DNA from: Rhodococcus wratislaviensis
GTDB taxonomy: Bacteria; Actinomycetota; Actinomycetes; Mycobacteriales; Mycobacteriaceae
Length of the DNA stretch: 64,000 nt
Assembly (NCBI RefSeq): GCF_900455735.1
Contig: NZ_UAUI01000002.1
Coordinates: 146,028 to 210,027, forward strand
Direction of reading: 5' to 3'
Shown: positions 20,466 through 29,263 of the stretch, piece after piece
Layout of the letters: every line of letters begins with the position of its first letter
How positions within the stretch are numbered: the first letter of the stretch is position 1
Notes under the pieces: model-generated
The model's input: only the letters and a program-made list of their open reading frames with translations
Told to the model about the DNA's origin: nothing
Database searches by the model: none
Position numbers and translations under genes: made by a program

Positions 20466-21155
20466 TCAGGAAACTCGATCCGGGCCGGTGTCGCCCGGGG
20501 AAACGATGCCGTGATCGAAGGCGTACACGATGGCGGCCGCGCGGTCGCGGAGATCGAGTTTGAGGAAGATGTGCCCGACGTGGCTCTTCACCGTCACTCC
20601 CGAGATCCCCAGCTCCCGACCGATCTCACTGTTGCTGTGCCCACGCCCGATGAGCGCGAACACATCGAGTTCCCGCGCTGTCAGCTCGGAGAGGCGGCTC
20701 CGGCCCCCGTCGGACGACGGGGCGACGGTGCGGTACGTGGCGAGAACGCGTCCCGTCACTGCGGGGTCGAGGCAGGCGCCGCCCTCGGCGACGGTACGTA
20801 CGGCACGAATCAGGTCCTCGGCCGGCGAATCCTTGAGGATGAACCCCGCCGCACCTGCGCGGAGCGATCCGGACAGCAGTTCGTCGTCGTCGAACGTGGT
20901 GAGCACCAGCACCGGCGGCGGCGCAGCGCCCGACCGGAGATCGCGGGTCGCGCGAATGCCGTCGACTTTCTTCATCCGGAGGTCCATGAGCACGACGTCC
21001 GGGGTGTGCTCCGCCACCGCGCCCGGCACCTCCGAGCCGTCGGCGCATTCACCGACGATCACGAAACCGTCCTTTCGCCGCAGGATCCGGCGCAGCCCCG
21101 ACCGCACCAGTTCCTGGTCGTCGACCAGCAGCACCCTGATCTCCGGGCCCGTCAC
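20466..21155 (-). CDS. NarL/LuxR-family response regulator
   Basis: A 229-residue two-domain regulator. The receiver domain (residues 1-120) has acidic residues in LLVDDQE, the phosphorylated aspartate in VVLMDLRMKKVDG, the conserved threonine in VLTTFDDD and lysine in FILKDSPAEDL. The C-terminal LuxR helix-turn-helix is at about 160-215 (LTARELDVFALIGRGHSNSE, VKSHVGHIFLKL). GTG 21155 overlaps the stop of the histidine kinase gene by 4 bp, so the pair is co-translated. Targets cannot be inferred. Confidence 0.92.
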   Translation of the reverse strand: MTGPEIRVLLVDDQELVRSGLRRILRRKDGFVIVGECADGSEVPGAVAEHTPDVVLMDLRMKKVDGIRATRDLRSGAAPPPVLVLTTFDDDELLSGSLRAGAAGFILKDSPAEDLIRAVRTVAEGGACLDPAVTGRVLATYRTVAPSSDGGRSRLSELTARELDVFALIGRGHSNSEIGRELGISGVTVKSHVGHIFLKLDLRDRAAAIVYAFDHGIVSPGDTGPDRVS

Positions 21156-22351
21156 GACAGCCCCGGGATGTGACGGAGGATCGCCGGCCGGCAGGAGTCC
21201 CGGGGCAACGGAACCGCGGCGTGCACCGACCATCCCCTGCCGTCCGGACCGGCGCGGAGCTTGCCGCCGAGCAGCGCGGCGCGCTCGCGCATGCCCCGCA
21301 GACCGGAACCGGGTGAGCCGTTCGGTGGGGCTACCCGACCTCGGGTCGGGTTGCGGATCTCCAGGATCACACGTTCCGGCTCGATCGTGACCCGGACGTC
21401 GGCGCTCGCACCGGGTGCATGTTTGGCGACGTTCGCCAGCGACTCCTGCGTGATGCGGTAAATGCCGAGTCCGACCGTGCCGGTCACCGCGGAGAGGTCT
21501 CCGCGCATGTCGAAGGCCACCGGCAAACCAGCACGGCGGAAGTCGTCGATCAGATCGGGAAGATCGGCGGCACTCGGCTCTGGACGGGTGCCGGCCGGGC
21601 CTGCGTCGAGCAACCCGACGGTACGACGGATGTCGGCCATCGCCTGCCGCCCGAGTCGCTCGGCGTCGGAGAGCGCATCCACCGCGTCGTCGACGTCGCG
21701 GTCCTGCTCGAGCGCGCGACGGGCCGCGGTCAGATGCAGCAGCGTGATGCTCAGCGAGTGGGCGATGACGTCGTGAACCTCGCGAGCGATGCGCTGGCGC
21801 TCACGTGTGGCGGCCTGCTCGGATTGGATCGCCTTCGAGGCCCGCTCCTGGTGAAGGAGGCGCAACTGCGTGAGCATCAGGTAACCGAAGGCCCAGCCCA
21901 GCACGACGCCGGCGAGAGCGTACGGCGCACCGTCGAGTCGGCCCGTCAGTGCGAACGCAGACAGGACTGCCATCGCGGCGGCCAAGGTGGCGAGGCTGAC
22001 GGCCAGTGACGCCGTTGCCGCGACCTCGGCGGTCAGAATCACCAGGATGAGCGGAGCGAAGTCGAACGCGGTGTCAGGCTGCTGCAGGAGCAACAGTGCG
22101 GCCGCCGCGATGACGACGACGGCCAGGAACGGACGCGGAAGCACCACCCCCGGTCTGATCATGTCACCCGCAACGGGGGTCACCGCGGCGACCAGGCCAC
22201 ACAGCAGGACCCACCCCGGCGGAACGAAGCCGTCGCGTTGCGCGACAGCGGCACCGGCGATGACGACGACGGCGATGTGCGCGAACACCGGCACAGCGAG
22301 CGGATAGTCGTACTCACTCTCCGCCACGCGTCGACGAAAAAATGTCGTCAC
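21152..22351 (-). CDS. sensor histidine kinase, NarL-type (HisKA_3)
   Basis: A membrane kinase of about 399 residues. Five or six hydrophobic helices fill residues 15-160, with no large extracellular sensor loop. The dimerisation/phosphoacceptor domain has the histidine in RIAREVHDVIAHSL near 200, and the ATPase domain contains GIYRITQESLANVAKHA and GSGLRGMRERAALLGG near 300-370. This arrangement is typical of actinobacterial kinases that sense membrane or envelope state. Start choice is uncertain: GTG 22351 and GTG 22357 lie together without a good ribosome binding site, and longer frames run into the divergent gene at 22518. Confidence 0.88.
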   Translation of the reverse strand: MTTFFRRRVAESEYDYPLAVPVFAHIAVVVIAGAAVAQRDGFVPPGWVLLCGLVAAVTPVAGDMIRPGVVLPRPFLAVVVIAAAALLLLQQPDTAFDFAPLILVILTAEVAATASLAVSLATLAAAMAVLSAFALTGRLDGAPYALAGVVLGWAFGYLMLTQLRLLHQERASKAIQSEQAATRERQRIAREVHDVIAHSLSITLLHLTAARRALEQDRDVDDAVDALSDAERLGRQAMADIRRTVGLLDAGPAGTRPEPSAADLPDLIDDFRRAGLPVAFDMRGDLSAVTGTVGLGIYRITQESLANVAKHAPGASADVRVTIEPERVILEIRNPTRGRVAPPNGSPGSGLRGMRERAALLGGKLRAGPDGRGWSVHAAVPLPRDSCRPAILRHIPGLS

Positions 22352-22517
22352 CTGCACACGACCAGCGTAGGCGAAGACCCACCCGCACCGCGTCGTCTCC
22401 GGAGCGGAGACCCCCTCCGCCCACGGTAGGAGACGAGAACGCGACCGTGGCACGGCGAAACCGCTGCCGCGGATCCGTAGCGTTGCCGTCATCAACGGAA
22501 CTACGGAGGTGGCCGAG

Positions 22518-22937
22518 ATGTCGTGGAACGATTTCCGTGCACGCCGGGCGGTACTGGAAGAGATCCTGGCGCGGGCGCACGTCGACCCCGTGCCGGCGTT
22601 GCGGTTCGGCGAAGTACCCGGCGCGATCGAGCTTTTCGGCTCGGCGGACAACATCCTGCTCGCACTTCAGCACCGCTGGAGCAACCACCTCGCGGCCCGC
22701 CTCGACCAGGCGGTCGAGGATGGCACCCCCTTGAATGCGGCGTGGCGGGCGTTGGCCGCCGAGCAACCGGCGTTGCGCGCGCTCCTCGACACCGCGGCCG
22801 CCTCCTCCCTGCTGTTGCGCGGGTCCCAGCGCGCGGAGCAGCGGATGATCGAGGCCCACCACACCGGACGTCTGTCCGGCCACGCGATCGAGCAGCGGCC
22901 GATCGGCGCGCGAACGCCGACGATGACCCACGTGTGA
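22518..22937 (+). CDS. hypothetical helical protein (139 aa)
   Basis: ATG 22518 follows GGAGG (22505-22509) at about eight bases, a strong signal. The product is rich in Ala, Leu and Arg and predicted mostly helical (FRARRAVLEEILARAHV, LQHRWSNHLAARLDQAVEDG), with no cysteine, signal peptide or membrane segment. Parts recall the ligand-binding helices of TetR proteins, but no DNA-binding domain is present. It is divergent from the kinase gene and convergent with the isomerase gene. Function unknown. Confidence 0.65.
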   Translation: MSWNDFRARRAVLEEILARAHVDPVPALRFGEVPGAIELFGSADNILLALQHRWSNHLAARLDQAVEDGTPLNAAWRALAAEQPALRALLDTAAASSLLLRGSQRAEQRMIEAHHTGRLSGHAIEQRPIGARTPTMTHV

Positions 22938-22948
22938 CTGGCGGACTG

Positions 22949-23731
22949 CTACGGCCGACCGAATGCCGCCTCGAACGCGTCGAGCGCGTCGTCCGAATCG
23001 TTCTTCGCCCACCCTTCGAGTCCGACGACGCCGGTATAGCCGATGTCGCGGAGGGCGGCGGCGACAGCCGGGTAGTGGATTTCGCCGGTTCCGGGTTCGC
23101 AGCGTCCCGGGACGTCGGCGACCTGGATCTCCCCGATGTAGGGCAGCGCCTTTCGGACGAGTTCGATGAGGTTTCCCTCGCCGATCTGGGCGTGATAGAG
23201 GTCGAGATTCATGCGCAGGTGGGGGCTGTCGACCGCCTGGACGAGAGCGAGAGTGTCGGCCGCGGTCGCGAACGGGGTGCCGGGATGATCGACGGCGAGG
23301 TTGAGGTTCTCGAGCGTGAACACCCGCCCCGCCTGTTCGCCGAGTTCGGCGATCTTCCTCAGGGTGCCGGCGGCGGTGAGCCACATTGCGGGCGTGACCG
23401 TTTCGACCGGCCGGACCGGCAGTCCCCGGTTGTCGAGTCCGGTTCCGTGCAGGTTCAACCGCGGGCAGTCGAGCCGTTTCGCGACGTCGAGGGACTGCTG
23501 CGCCGTGGTGAGCAGCGCCTCGATGCCGTCGGGTTCGGTGAGGTCGCCCTCCAGATAGCCGGTCATCGAGGAGAATTCGGCACCGCTGGCGGCGAGCGCG
23601 TCGATGTCCTTGGTGGACCAGTCCCAGATCTCGACCTGCAGTCCGCGTTCGGCGATGCGGTGCACGCGGTCCAGGAACGGCAGGTCGAGGTAGAGCATCT
23701 CGGCGCTGGCAGCGAGCGCATACGTGGCCAT
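22949..23731 (-). CDS. hydroxypyruvate isomerase-like sugar phosphate isomerase (TIM barrel)
   Basis: A 260-residue AP-endonuclease-2-type TIM barrel. Metal and catalytic positions are seen in RVFTLENLNLAVDHPG (glutamate), RMNLDLYHAQIGEGNL (aspartate and histidine) and the C-terminal GVVGLEGWAK (glutamate). Length and motifs fit hydroxypyruvate isomerase/IolI-type enzymes. GTG 23740 in frame overlaps the upstream gene by 4 bp and is an alternative start. With the Gfo/Idh/MocA gene directly upstream and a divergent LacI regulator, it probably acts in catabolism of an inositol- or sugar-like compound. Confidence 0.8.
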   Translation of the reverse strand: MATYALAASAEMLYLDLPFLDRVHRIAERGLQVEIWDWSTKDIDALAASGAEFSSMTGYLEGDLTEPDGIEALLTTAQQSLDVAKRLDCPRLNLHGTGLDNRGLPVRPVETVTPAMWLTAAGTLRKIAELGEQAGRVFTLENLNLAVDHPGTPFATAADTLALVQAVDSPHLRMNLDLYHAQIGEGNLIELVRKALPYIGEIQVADVPGRCEPGTGEIHYPAVAAALRDIGYTGVVGLEGWAKNDSDDALDAFEAAFGRP

Positions 23732-23736
23732 CGGCG

Positions 23737-24792
23737 TCACCGGTCCAGGTCTACGGCGGAGCCGGTCTCTACGCTGCGGATGGCGGCGAGTGCGATCGAC
23801 AGCGCGGTGCGGGCGTCCTGACCTGTGACGACGGCCGGTGTGTGAGTGCGGATCGCGTCGACGAAAGCGGTCAGTTCCCCCACGTACGCGGAATGCAGGA
23901 GGTCGGTGTCGCGGCGCGCGGTGTCGGCGTGCAGCCCGTCGGGTCCGTAATAGGTCATGTCGGTGCTGAGCCCGCTGCCTGCGGTGACCATGCCGCCGGA
24001 GCCGAATACCTCGGCGCGCACGTCGTATCCGTACAGCGCGCTGAAGCTTGCCTCCGCGGTGGCGATGGCACCGTTGTCGAATTGGACGGTCACCACCGCG
24101 GTGTCGAGGTGACCCGCGCTCTTGGCGTCCGGTCGCACCAGGGCGTCGGCGACCGCCTGCACCCGCACCGGGCGTGCGCCGGGGTTGAGGAAGCAGAGAG
24201 TGTCGAAGTCGTGAATGAGCGTTTCCAGGAAGATCGTCCACTGCGGAACCCGTGCCGGGTCGGCGGTATACGGTCCGGGATCGCGGGTCAGGGAACGCAG
24301 CAGGTGCGGGGTCCCGACCTTCTGCGCGTCGATCGCGGCGCGGGCGGCGGCGAACCCGGGGGCGAATCGGCGATTGAAGCCGACCTGCAGGACTGTGCCT
24401 GCGTCGGCGGCCGCCGCGATGGCGCGGTCGGCGTCGTCGAGAGTGACTGCCATCGGCTTCTCGACAAACACGTGCTTGCCGGCGGCCGCGGCCGCGACGA
24501 CCAGGTCCGTATGACTCCGCGCGGGGGCGGTGATCAGCACCGCATCGACCTCGTCGCTGGTGAGGACGTCGTCGACGATCGTGGTGGCGAGCGGCGCCCC
24601 CAACGTGGTGGCGAGGCGCTGCGCGGACTCACCGACCGGGTCGCTGACCGCGACGAGCGACGCCCCCGGGACCAGGCGGGCCACGATCTCCGCGTGATTC
24701 GAGCCGATGCGTCCGGCACCGATCGTCGCGATGCGGACCGGGTGGGAAGCAGGCGCCGTCGGGTGGACGGTTGCGGCTTCGGTGAGTGACAT
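23737..24792 (-). CDS. Gfo/Idh/MocA-family dehydrogenase, inositol dehydrogenase-like
   Basis: A 351-residue NAD(P)-dependent sugar or cyclitol dehydrogenase. The Rossmann motif IGAGRIGSNHAEIV starts at residue 23, the catalytic lysine motif HVFVEKPMAVT is near 110, and the C-terminal domain holds FLETLIHDFDTLCFL, where Asp and His take part in substrate oxidation, near 205. This set resembles inositol 2-dehydrogenase (IolG). It is followed by the isomerase gene (4-bp overlap if GTG is used there). The LacI-type operator at 24833-24850 lies just upstream. Confidence 0.85.
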   Translation of the reverse strand: MSLTEAATVHPTAPASHPVRIATIGAGRIGSNHAEIVARLVPGASLVAVSDPVGESAQRLATTLGAPLATTIVDDVLTSDEVDAVLITAPARSHTDLVVAAAAAGKHVFVEKPMAVTLDDADRAIAAAADAGTVLQVGFNRRFAPGFAAARAAIDAQKVGTPHLLRSLTRDPGPYTADPARVPQWTIFLETLIHDFDTLCFLNPGARPVRVQAVADALVRPDAKSAGHLDTAVVTVQFDNGAIATAEASFSALYGYDVRAEVFGSGGMVTAGSGLSTDMTYYGPDGLHADTARRDTDLLHSAYVGELTAFVDAIRTHTPAVVTGQDARTALSIALAAIRSVETGSAVDLDR

Positions 24793-24832
24793 GGGTGCGC
24801 TCCAGTGCAGAGGAAGGGTGGAGGTCTAGGCG

Positions 24833-24850
24833 AACTAGTACGTTCTAGTT
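24833..24850. promoter_or_regulatory. LacI-type operator in the divergent promoter
   Basis: AACTAGTACGTTCTAGTT is an AACTAG/CTAGTT inverted repeat with a 6-base centre. It lies between the dehydrogenase gene (start 24792) and the LacI gene (start 24936), so one site can control both directions. Confidence 0.6.
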
Positions 24851-24935
24851 TCAGACCTTAGATCTCGTGCGATCATTGGTCAAGAGCAGCTTCGAGCGGA
24901 ACAGCGCGGGGCCCGGGAAGACAGGAGCCGTGCAC

Positions 24936-25961
24936 GTGGTCGAACCGGTGGCGGGATCGACCGGTGGCGCCCGCCCGACGATGGGCGACGTCGCGCGCGC
25001 GGCAGGAGTCTCCACAGCGCTCGTCTCGATCGTGATGCGCGGCGTCCCCGGCGCCAGCGAGGCCACTCGCAGGCGGGTGCTCGACATCGCCGACGAGATG
25101 GGCTACGTCCCCGATCGTCGCGCACAGAAACTGCGCCAGGCCAGTTCCCGATTGCTCGGAGTCGTATTCGAACTGCAGCAGCCGTTCCACGGCGATCTCG
25201 TCGAACAGATCTACGCCGCGGCCACCCGCCGGGGTTACGACGTGATGCTCAGCGCGGTTGCCCCGAGTCGCGCCGAGAAGGTCGCCGTCCAGGCGCTCAT
25301 GCGCGAGCGCTGCGAGGCCGCGATCCTCCTCGGCACCCGGTTCGACACCGATGAACTCGGCGCGCTGGCCGACCGCGTGCCCGCCCTCGTCGTGGCGCGC
25401 GCAAGCGGCCTGCCCGGAGTCGGTGCCGTACGGGGCGACGACGTCGCAGGCATCACCCTGGCCGTCGACCATCTCACCGAACTCGGGCACCGGAACATCG
25501 CCCACATCGACGGCGCCGACGCTCCCGGCGGCGCCGACCGGCGGGCCGGCTTCCTGGCCGCGATGGACCGGCACGGACTGTCGGCTTCGGCTACGGTTGT
25601 GGCGGGCGGTACGACGGAAACCGAAGGCGCAGAAGGCATGCACACGCTTCTGGAGATGACCACTCCCCCGACCGCCGTCGTCGCCTTCAACGACCGGTGC
25701 GCCACCGGCGTACTCGACCTACTGGTCCGCCGTGGCCGGGACGTGCCCGCGGACATCTCCGTCGTGGGCTACGACGACTCCCGCCTGGCGAGGATTCCGC
25801 ACGTGCAGATGACGACGATCTCGCAGGACGCCACGCACATGGCCGAGGCCGCCGTCGACGGAGCGCTGGCTCAGATCGCCGGCGACAAGGCGATCGACCT
25901 CGTGCTCGCGCCGCACCTCGTCCGCCGCGCGACCACCGGCCCTGTCGCACACCACGACTGA
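24936..25961 (+). CDS. LacI-family repressor
   Basis: A repressor of about 341 residues. The N-terminal helix-turn-helix and hinge are TMGDVARAAGVSTALVSIVM and EATRRRVLDIADEMGYVPDR; the rest is a periplasmic-binding-protein-like sensor (GHRNIAHIDG, VAFNDRCATGVLDLL, SVVGYDDSRLARI). GTG 24936 is chosen because AGGAG ends eight bases upstream; GTG 24867 would add 23 residues and overlap less suitable sequence. Divergent from the isomerase/dehydrogenase operon, with a palindrome between, so it probably represses that operon in the absence of its sugar or cyclitol. Confidence 0.88.
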   Translation: MVEPVAGSTGGARPTMGDVARAAGVSTALVSIVMRGVPGASEATRRRVLDIADEMGYVPDRRAQKLRQASSRLLGVVFELQQPFHGDLVEQIYAAATRRGYDVMLSAVAPSRAEKVAVQALMRERCEAAILLGTRFDTDELGALADRVPALVVARASGLPGVGAVRGDDVAGITLAVDHLTELGHRNIAHIDGADAPGGADRRAGFLAAMDRHGLSASATVVAGGTTETEGAEGMHTLLEMTTPPTAVVAFNDRCATGVLDLLVRRGRDVPADISVVGYDDSRLARIPHVQMTTISQDATHMAEAAVDGALAQIAGDKAIDLVLAPHLVRRATTGPVAHHD

Positions 25962-26006
25962 GGTCAGGAGCCTGCGTAACTGGTGTCGAGATGCGACCGA
26001 TGAGCA

Positions 26007-26387
26007 TCAGAGTGGGCCCAAGCGGGCCCTGAGCAGGCAGAACTCATTGCCTTCGGGGTCGGCCAGGACATGCCACTGCTCCTGCCCCGTCTGGCCGATG
26101 TCGGCCGGGCGCGCACCGAGCTTCAGAAGGCGGTCGAGCTCGGCGTCCTGATCGCGGTCGGTCGCGTTGACGTCGATGTGCAGCCGGGATTTCCCCTTCT
26201 CCGGGTCATCCCTGCGACTGAGGATGATCGTCGGCTGCGGACCGCCGAACCCTTCACGCGGTCCGATCTCCAGCGATCCGTCGTCCTCGCGATCGAGCAC
26301 GACGAAGTCGAGGACCTCGCACCAGAACCGCGCCAGCACCTCAGGGTCGCGGCAGCCGAGCACGAGCTCACTGATACGACATGCCAT
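26007..26387 (-). CDS. VOC (glyoxalase/bleomycin resistance) superfamily protein
   Basis: A 126-residue one-domain protein with paired beta-alpha-beta-beta-beta modules. The first module starts SELVLGCRDPEVLARFWCEV, and the end has EQWHVLADPEGNEFCLLRA, the usual VOC ending with a metal-ligand glutamate. Such proteins use a divalent metal for isomerase, dioxygenase or drug-binding roles; none can be assigned. ATG 26387 is preferred over ATG 26396. A second VOC gene follows upstream on the same strand 80 bases away. Confidence 0.82.
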   Translation of the reverse strand: MACRISELVLGCRDPEVLARFWCEVLDFVVLDREDDGSLEIGPREGFGGPQPTIILSRRDDPEKGKSRLHIDVNATDRDQDAELDRLLKLGARPADIGQTGQEQWHVLADPEGNEFCLLRARLGPL

Positions 26388-26468
26388 GAGCGACACCTGC
26401 TCTCAGCACGGCCCTTGGCCATGCAGTAGGGAAACCGTTTTCGAGACACGACATAGATCTGCCGGATA

Positions 26469-26834
26469 CTAGGCCGACGACCAGACACCGAGTTCGTTGC
26501 CACTCGGATCGGTGAAGTGGAAGCGGCGCCCGCCGGGAAAGTCGTACGGGCCGTTGACGACGGTGCCGCCCGCCGCCCGCACCGCATCCACCGAAGCGTC
26601 GAGATCCACCGAGTACAGCAACACCAGCGGTCCGCCTGCCGGTTTCCGTTCCGGCACCTGCAGCAGGCCGCCGACCTCCTCACCGTCCGCACCGACGATG
26701 CCCGCGTACTGCGGGCCGTAGGAGTTGAACTCCCAGCCGAATGCCGAGCGGTAGAACGCTTCCGCGTCCGCGAGGTCCGTGACCGACAACTCCACGTAGT
26801 TCAGTCGATGATGATCTGGGGCAGAAGGTGACAT
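26469..26834 (-). CDS. VOC superfamily protein
   Basis: A 121-residue VOC protein with two repeated modules: NYVELSVTDLADAEAFYRSA and VLLYSVDLDASVDAVRAAGG. It ends with RRFHFTDPSGNELGVW, the family's conserved C-terminal strand. It resembles the short stand-alone VOC proteins often fused or paired in actinobacteria. Substrate unknown. It lies nine bases from the end of the LysR gene on the same strand and is probably transcribed with the next VOC gene. Confidence 0.82.
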   Translation of the reverse strand: MSPSAPDHHRLNYVELSVTDLADAEAFYRSAFGWEFNSYGPQYAGIVGADGEEVGGLLQVPERKPAGGPLVLLYSVDLDASVDAVRAAGGTVVNGPYDFPGGRRFHFTDPSGNELGVWSSA

Positions 26835-26843
26835 GCCGGAACT

Positions 26844-27764
26844 CTAGCCGGAATCGGCTCCTCGATCAGGAGTTCGGTCGGCGAGAAGCATGTTCACGAA
26901 ACCGCGGGTGCTCGCCGTCTGGGGTCGGCCGGCGACCTGGACGAGTGAAATGGTGCGTTCGACCGTCGGCTGCAGCGGTATGTGGACGAGACCGGCGAAC
27001 GAGATCATGGGAAGCACGAGTTCGGGAACCGCGGTGACACCGAGCCCGGCCGCCGCCAATCCCGCTACCGCGCCGATGTTCTGCGCCTGCATGACGGGCC
27101 CGAGTTCGATGCGTGCATCCTCGACGGCGCGTCGGACGGGCGCCGCGATACTGCTCTCGGGTCCGAACGCGATGAACGGCTGTCCGGCGAGATCCGACCA
27201 CCGCAGTACCGGCCGATCGGCGAACGGATGCGTCGGCGCGACGGCGCAATAGAAGGAGTCGCTCGTCAGGACGTCCTGTTGCAGGCCGGGCAGAAGCCCC
27301 GAGGTGGTGACCAGGGCGAGGTCGACCGTGCCCGAGTACACGGCGTCGAGAACCTCCTGCCGCAGTCCGTCCCGTATCTGGAGCCGCACGTCGGGGTGCT
27401 GCTCACGGAAGCTCACCACGTAGGGAGGAAGGAACGTGGCCGCGAGCGAGGGCAGGCAGGCCACCGTCACGATTCCGCGGTCACCGGTGACGAATCGTTC
27501 GATCTGCGTGAGCCCGTCGTCGAAGTCGTGGAGCATCCGCCGGGCGTGCTCGATGATCTCGTGCCCGTGCGTGGTCAGCTCGACGCGGCGAGTGGTGCGT
27601 TCGAACAGCGTGACGTCGAGTCTGCGCTCGGCCTCGGCGACCGAGCGGCTCAGCGAGGACTGAGACACGTCGAGTGCGTGCGCCGCCGCGGTGAAGCTCG
27701 CGTAGTCGGCGATGGCGACGATGCTCCTCAGGTGTGAAATCCCGAGATTGATGCTCATGCGCAT
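26844..27764 (-). CDS. LysR-family regulator
   Basis: A 306-residue regulator. The N-terminal winged helix is clear (HLRSIVAIADYASFTAAAHA, LDVSQSSLSRSVAEAERRLD), and the effector domain runs from about residue 95 (GIVTVACLPSLAATFLPPYV) to the end (GLAAAGLGVTAVPELV). ATG 27758 is an alternative start. It is divergent from the CitMHS carrier, with a perfect 9-7-9 palindrome between them, so it likely controls the carrier-AtuA operon in response to its substrate. Confidence 0.92.
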   Translation of the reverse strand: MRMSINLGISHLRSIVAIADYASFTAAAHALDVSQSSLSRSVAEAERRLDVTLFERTTRRVELTTHGHEIIEHARRMLHDFDDGLTQIERFVTGDRGIVTVACLPSLAATFLPPYVVSFREQHPDVRLQIRDGLRQEVLDAVYSGTVDLALVTTSGLLPGLQQDVLTSDSFYCAVAPTHPFADRPVLRWSDLAGQPFIAFGPESSIAAPVRRAVEDARIELGPVMQAQNIGAVAGLAAAGLGVTAVPELVLPMISFAGLVHIPLQPTVERTISLVQVAGRPQTASTRGFVNMLLADRTPDRGADSG

Positions 27765-27791
27765 CAGTATGGCCGGTATCCATGCGCGATC

Positions 27792-27816
27792 GATTCATGA
27801 CTTGAACTCATGAATC
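27792..27816. promoter_or_regulatory. LysR operator, 9-7-9 palindrome
   Basis: GATTCATGA (27792-27800), a 7-base centre CTTGAAC, and TCATGAATC (27808-27816) form a perfect inverted repeat. It lies 28 bases from the LysR start and 71 bases from the carrier start and contains the T-N11-A pattern of LysR sites. Confidence 0.72.
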
Positions 27817-27887
27817 AATCGTTCATTGATATTTGACGCACATTTGTGAGGCGCGCGACACTGAGACTCCATTTCGAAGGAGGTCAC

Positions 27888-29198
27888 ATGGTTGCCGCGC
27901 TCGGGTTCGCCACCATCGCTTGTTTCCTGGCGCTCGCGTTCAGCCGACGGGTCTCGGTGCTCGTCGCACTGATCCTCGTTCCCGTCGCGTTCGCAATCGT
28001 GGGCGGATGGGCACCCGACCTCGGGGAGATGGTCGGCGACGGCCTGCTGAAGGTCGCGCCCGTCGCCATCATGATCGCCTTCGCCGTCCTGTATTTCAGC
28101 CTGATGGTCGACGTGGGACTGTTCGACCCGGCGATCCGCCGGATCGTCCGGTGGGCAGGTGGCAATCCCACCAAGATCGCCGTCGGAACCGCGGTGCTGA
28201 CCCTGCTCGTCGCGCTCGACGGCGACGGAACCTCGACCTTCCTGATCACCATTTCGGCGTTGCTGCCCATCTACCAGAAACTCGGGATGCGCCCGGTCGT
28301 GCTGACCGGCATCGTGTGCCTGGCTGCGGGACTGATGAACATGATTCCGTGGGGCGGACCGACCGTCCGCGCCATGGCCGCGCTCGACCTGACCAGCGCC
28401 GACATCTTCACGCCGGTCCTGCCCGCGATGGGCGCCGGAATCCTGTGGGTCCTGTTCGCCGCCTACATGATCGGCCGCACGGAACGTAAACGGCTCGGCG
28501 TCACCGAACTGGCATCTCCCGGCGGCGGTGGTCCCGGCACGCCGCACGTCTCCGACGCGCCGGTGCGCACCGGACGCCAACGGGCGGTGATGGCGTTCAA
28601 TACCGTGCTCACCCTCGTTCTGATCGTGATCCTGCTGTTCCAGCTCGTGCCGCTGGAGGTGGCCTTCGCCATCGCATTCGCACTCGCGCTCGCCGTCAAC
28701 CGCCCGAAGTGGGACGACCAGCAGGCCCTGTTCGCGAAGCACGGCGGCAACGTCACCATGGTGGTGGCGATGATCCTCGCGGCAGGCGTGCTCACCGGAA
28801 TCCTCAACGGCACCGGAATGATCACCGCGATGGCGCAGACCTTCGTCTCCTGGATTCCGCAGTCCGCCGGCTCCCTGATCCCCGTCATCACCGCCGTCAC
28901 GTCGATGCCGCTCAGTCTGGTCTTCACCCCGGACGCCTACTACTTCGGCGTCGTCCCGGTGCTCGCGGAAACCACGGCATCGTTCGGAGGCGACCCCGCG
29001 GAGATCGGCCGCGCCGCCATCCTCGGCCAGATGACCACCGGATTCCCGCTCAGCCCGCTGACCGCGGCGACGTTCATCCTGATCGGGCTGAGCAAGGTGG
29101 ACCTCGGCAAGCACCAGCGGTTCATCTTCGGCTGGGCCTTCGGGACCACGATCGTGATGACCGTCGTGGCGCTGCTCACCGGAGCCATCTCACTGTGA
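27888..29198 (+). CDS. CitMHS-family citrate (metal-citrate) transporter
   Basis: A 436-residue carrier with about 12 hydrophobic helices. LVALDGDGTSTFLITISALL in the first half and TSMPLSLVFTPDAYYFGVVP plus GQMTTGFPLSPLTAATF in the second are hallmarks of the CitM/CitH metal-citrate:proton symporter family. GAAGGAGG immediately before ATG 27888 is an ideal ribosome binding site. It heads an operon with the two AtuA-type genes and has a divergent LysR regulator. The real substrate may be another tricarboxylate or hydroxy-acid rather than citrate, given the AtuA neighbours. Confidence 0.88.
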   Translation: MVAALGFATIACFLALAFSRRVSVLVALILVPVAFAIVGGWAPDLGEMVGDGLLKVAPVAIMIAFAVLYFSLMVDVGLFDPAIRRIVRWAGGNPTKIAVGTAVLTLLVALDGDGTSTFLITISALLPIYQKLGMRPVVLTGIVCLAAGLMNMIPWGGPTVRAMAALDLTSADIFTPVLPAMGAGILWVLFAAYMIGRTERKRLGVTELASPGGGGPGTPHVSDAPVRTGRQRAVMAFNTVLTLVLIVILLFQLVPLEVAFAIAFALALAVNRPKWDDQQALFAKHGGNVTMVVAMILAAGVLTGILNGTGMITAMAQTFVSWIPQSAGSLIPVITAVTSMPLSLVFTPDAYYFGVVPVLAETTASFGGDPAEIGRAAILGQMTTGFPLSPLTAATFILIGLSKVDLGKHQRFIFGWAFGTTIVMTVVALLTGAISL

Positions 29199-29263
29199 TC
29201 GGCCGCGACCACCGCAGGCCGGCCCACCCACCACACGTCGAACAAGCAAAGGACTTCGAGCCC

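Noticed and set aside
27795..29114. A 439-codon minus-strand frame with a His/Asp/Glu-rich product
   Set aside because: It is the complement of the CitMHS carrier; the charged composition is typical of the antisense of a hydrophobic high-GC gene.
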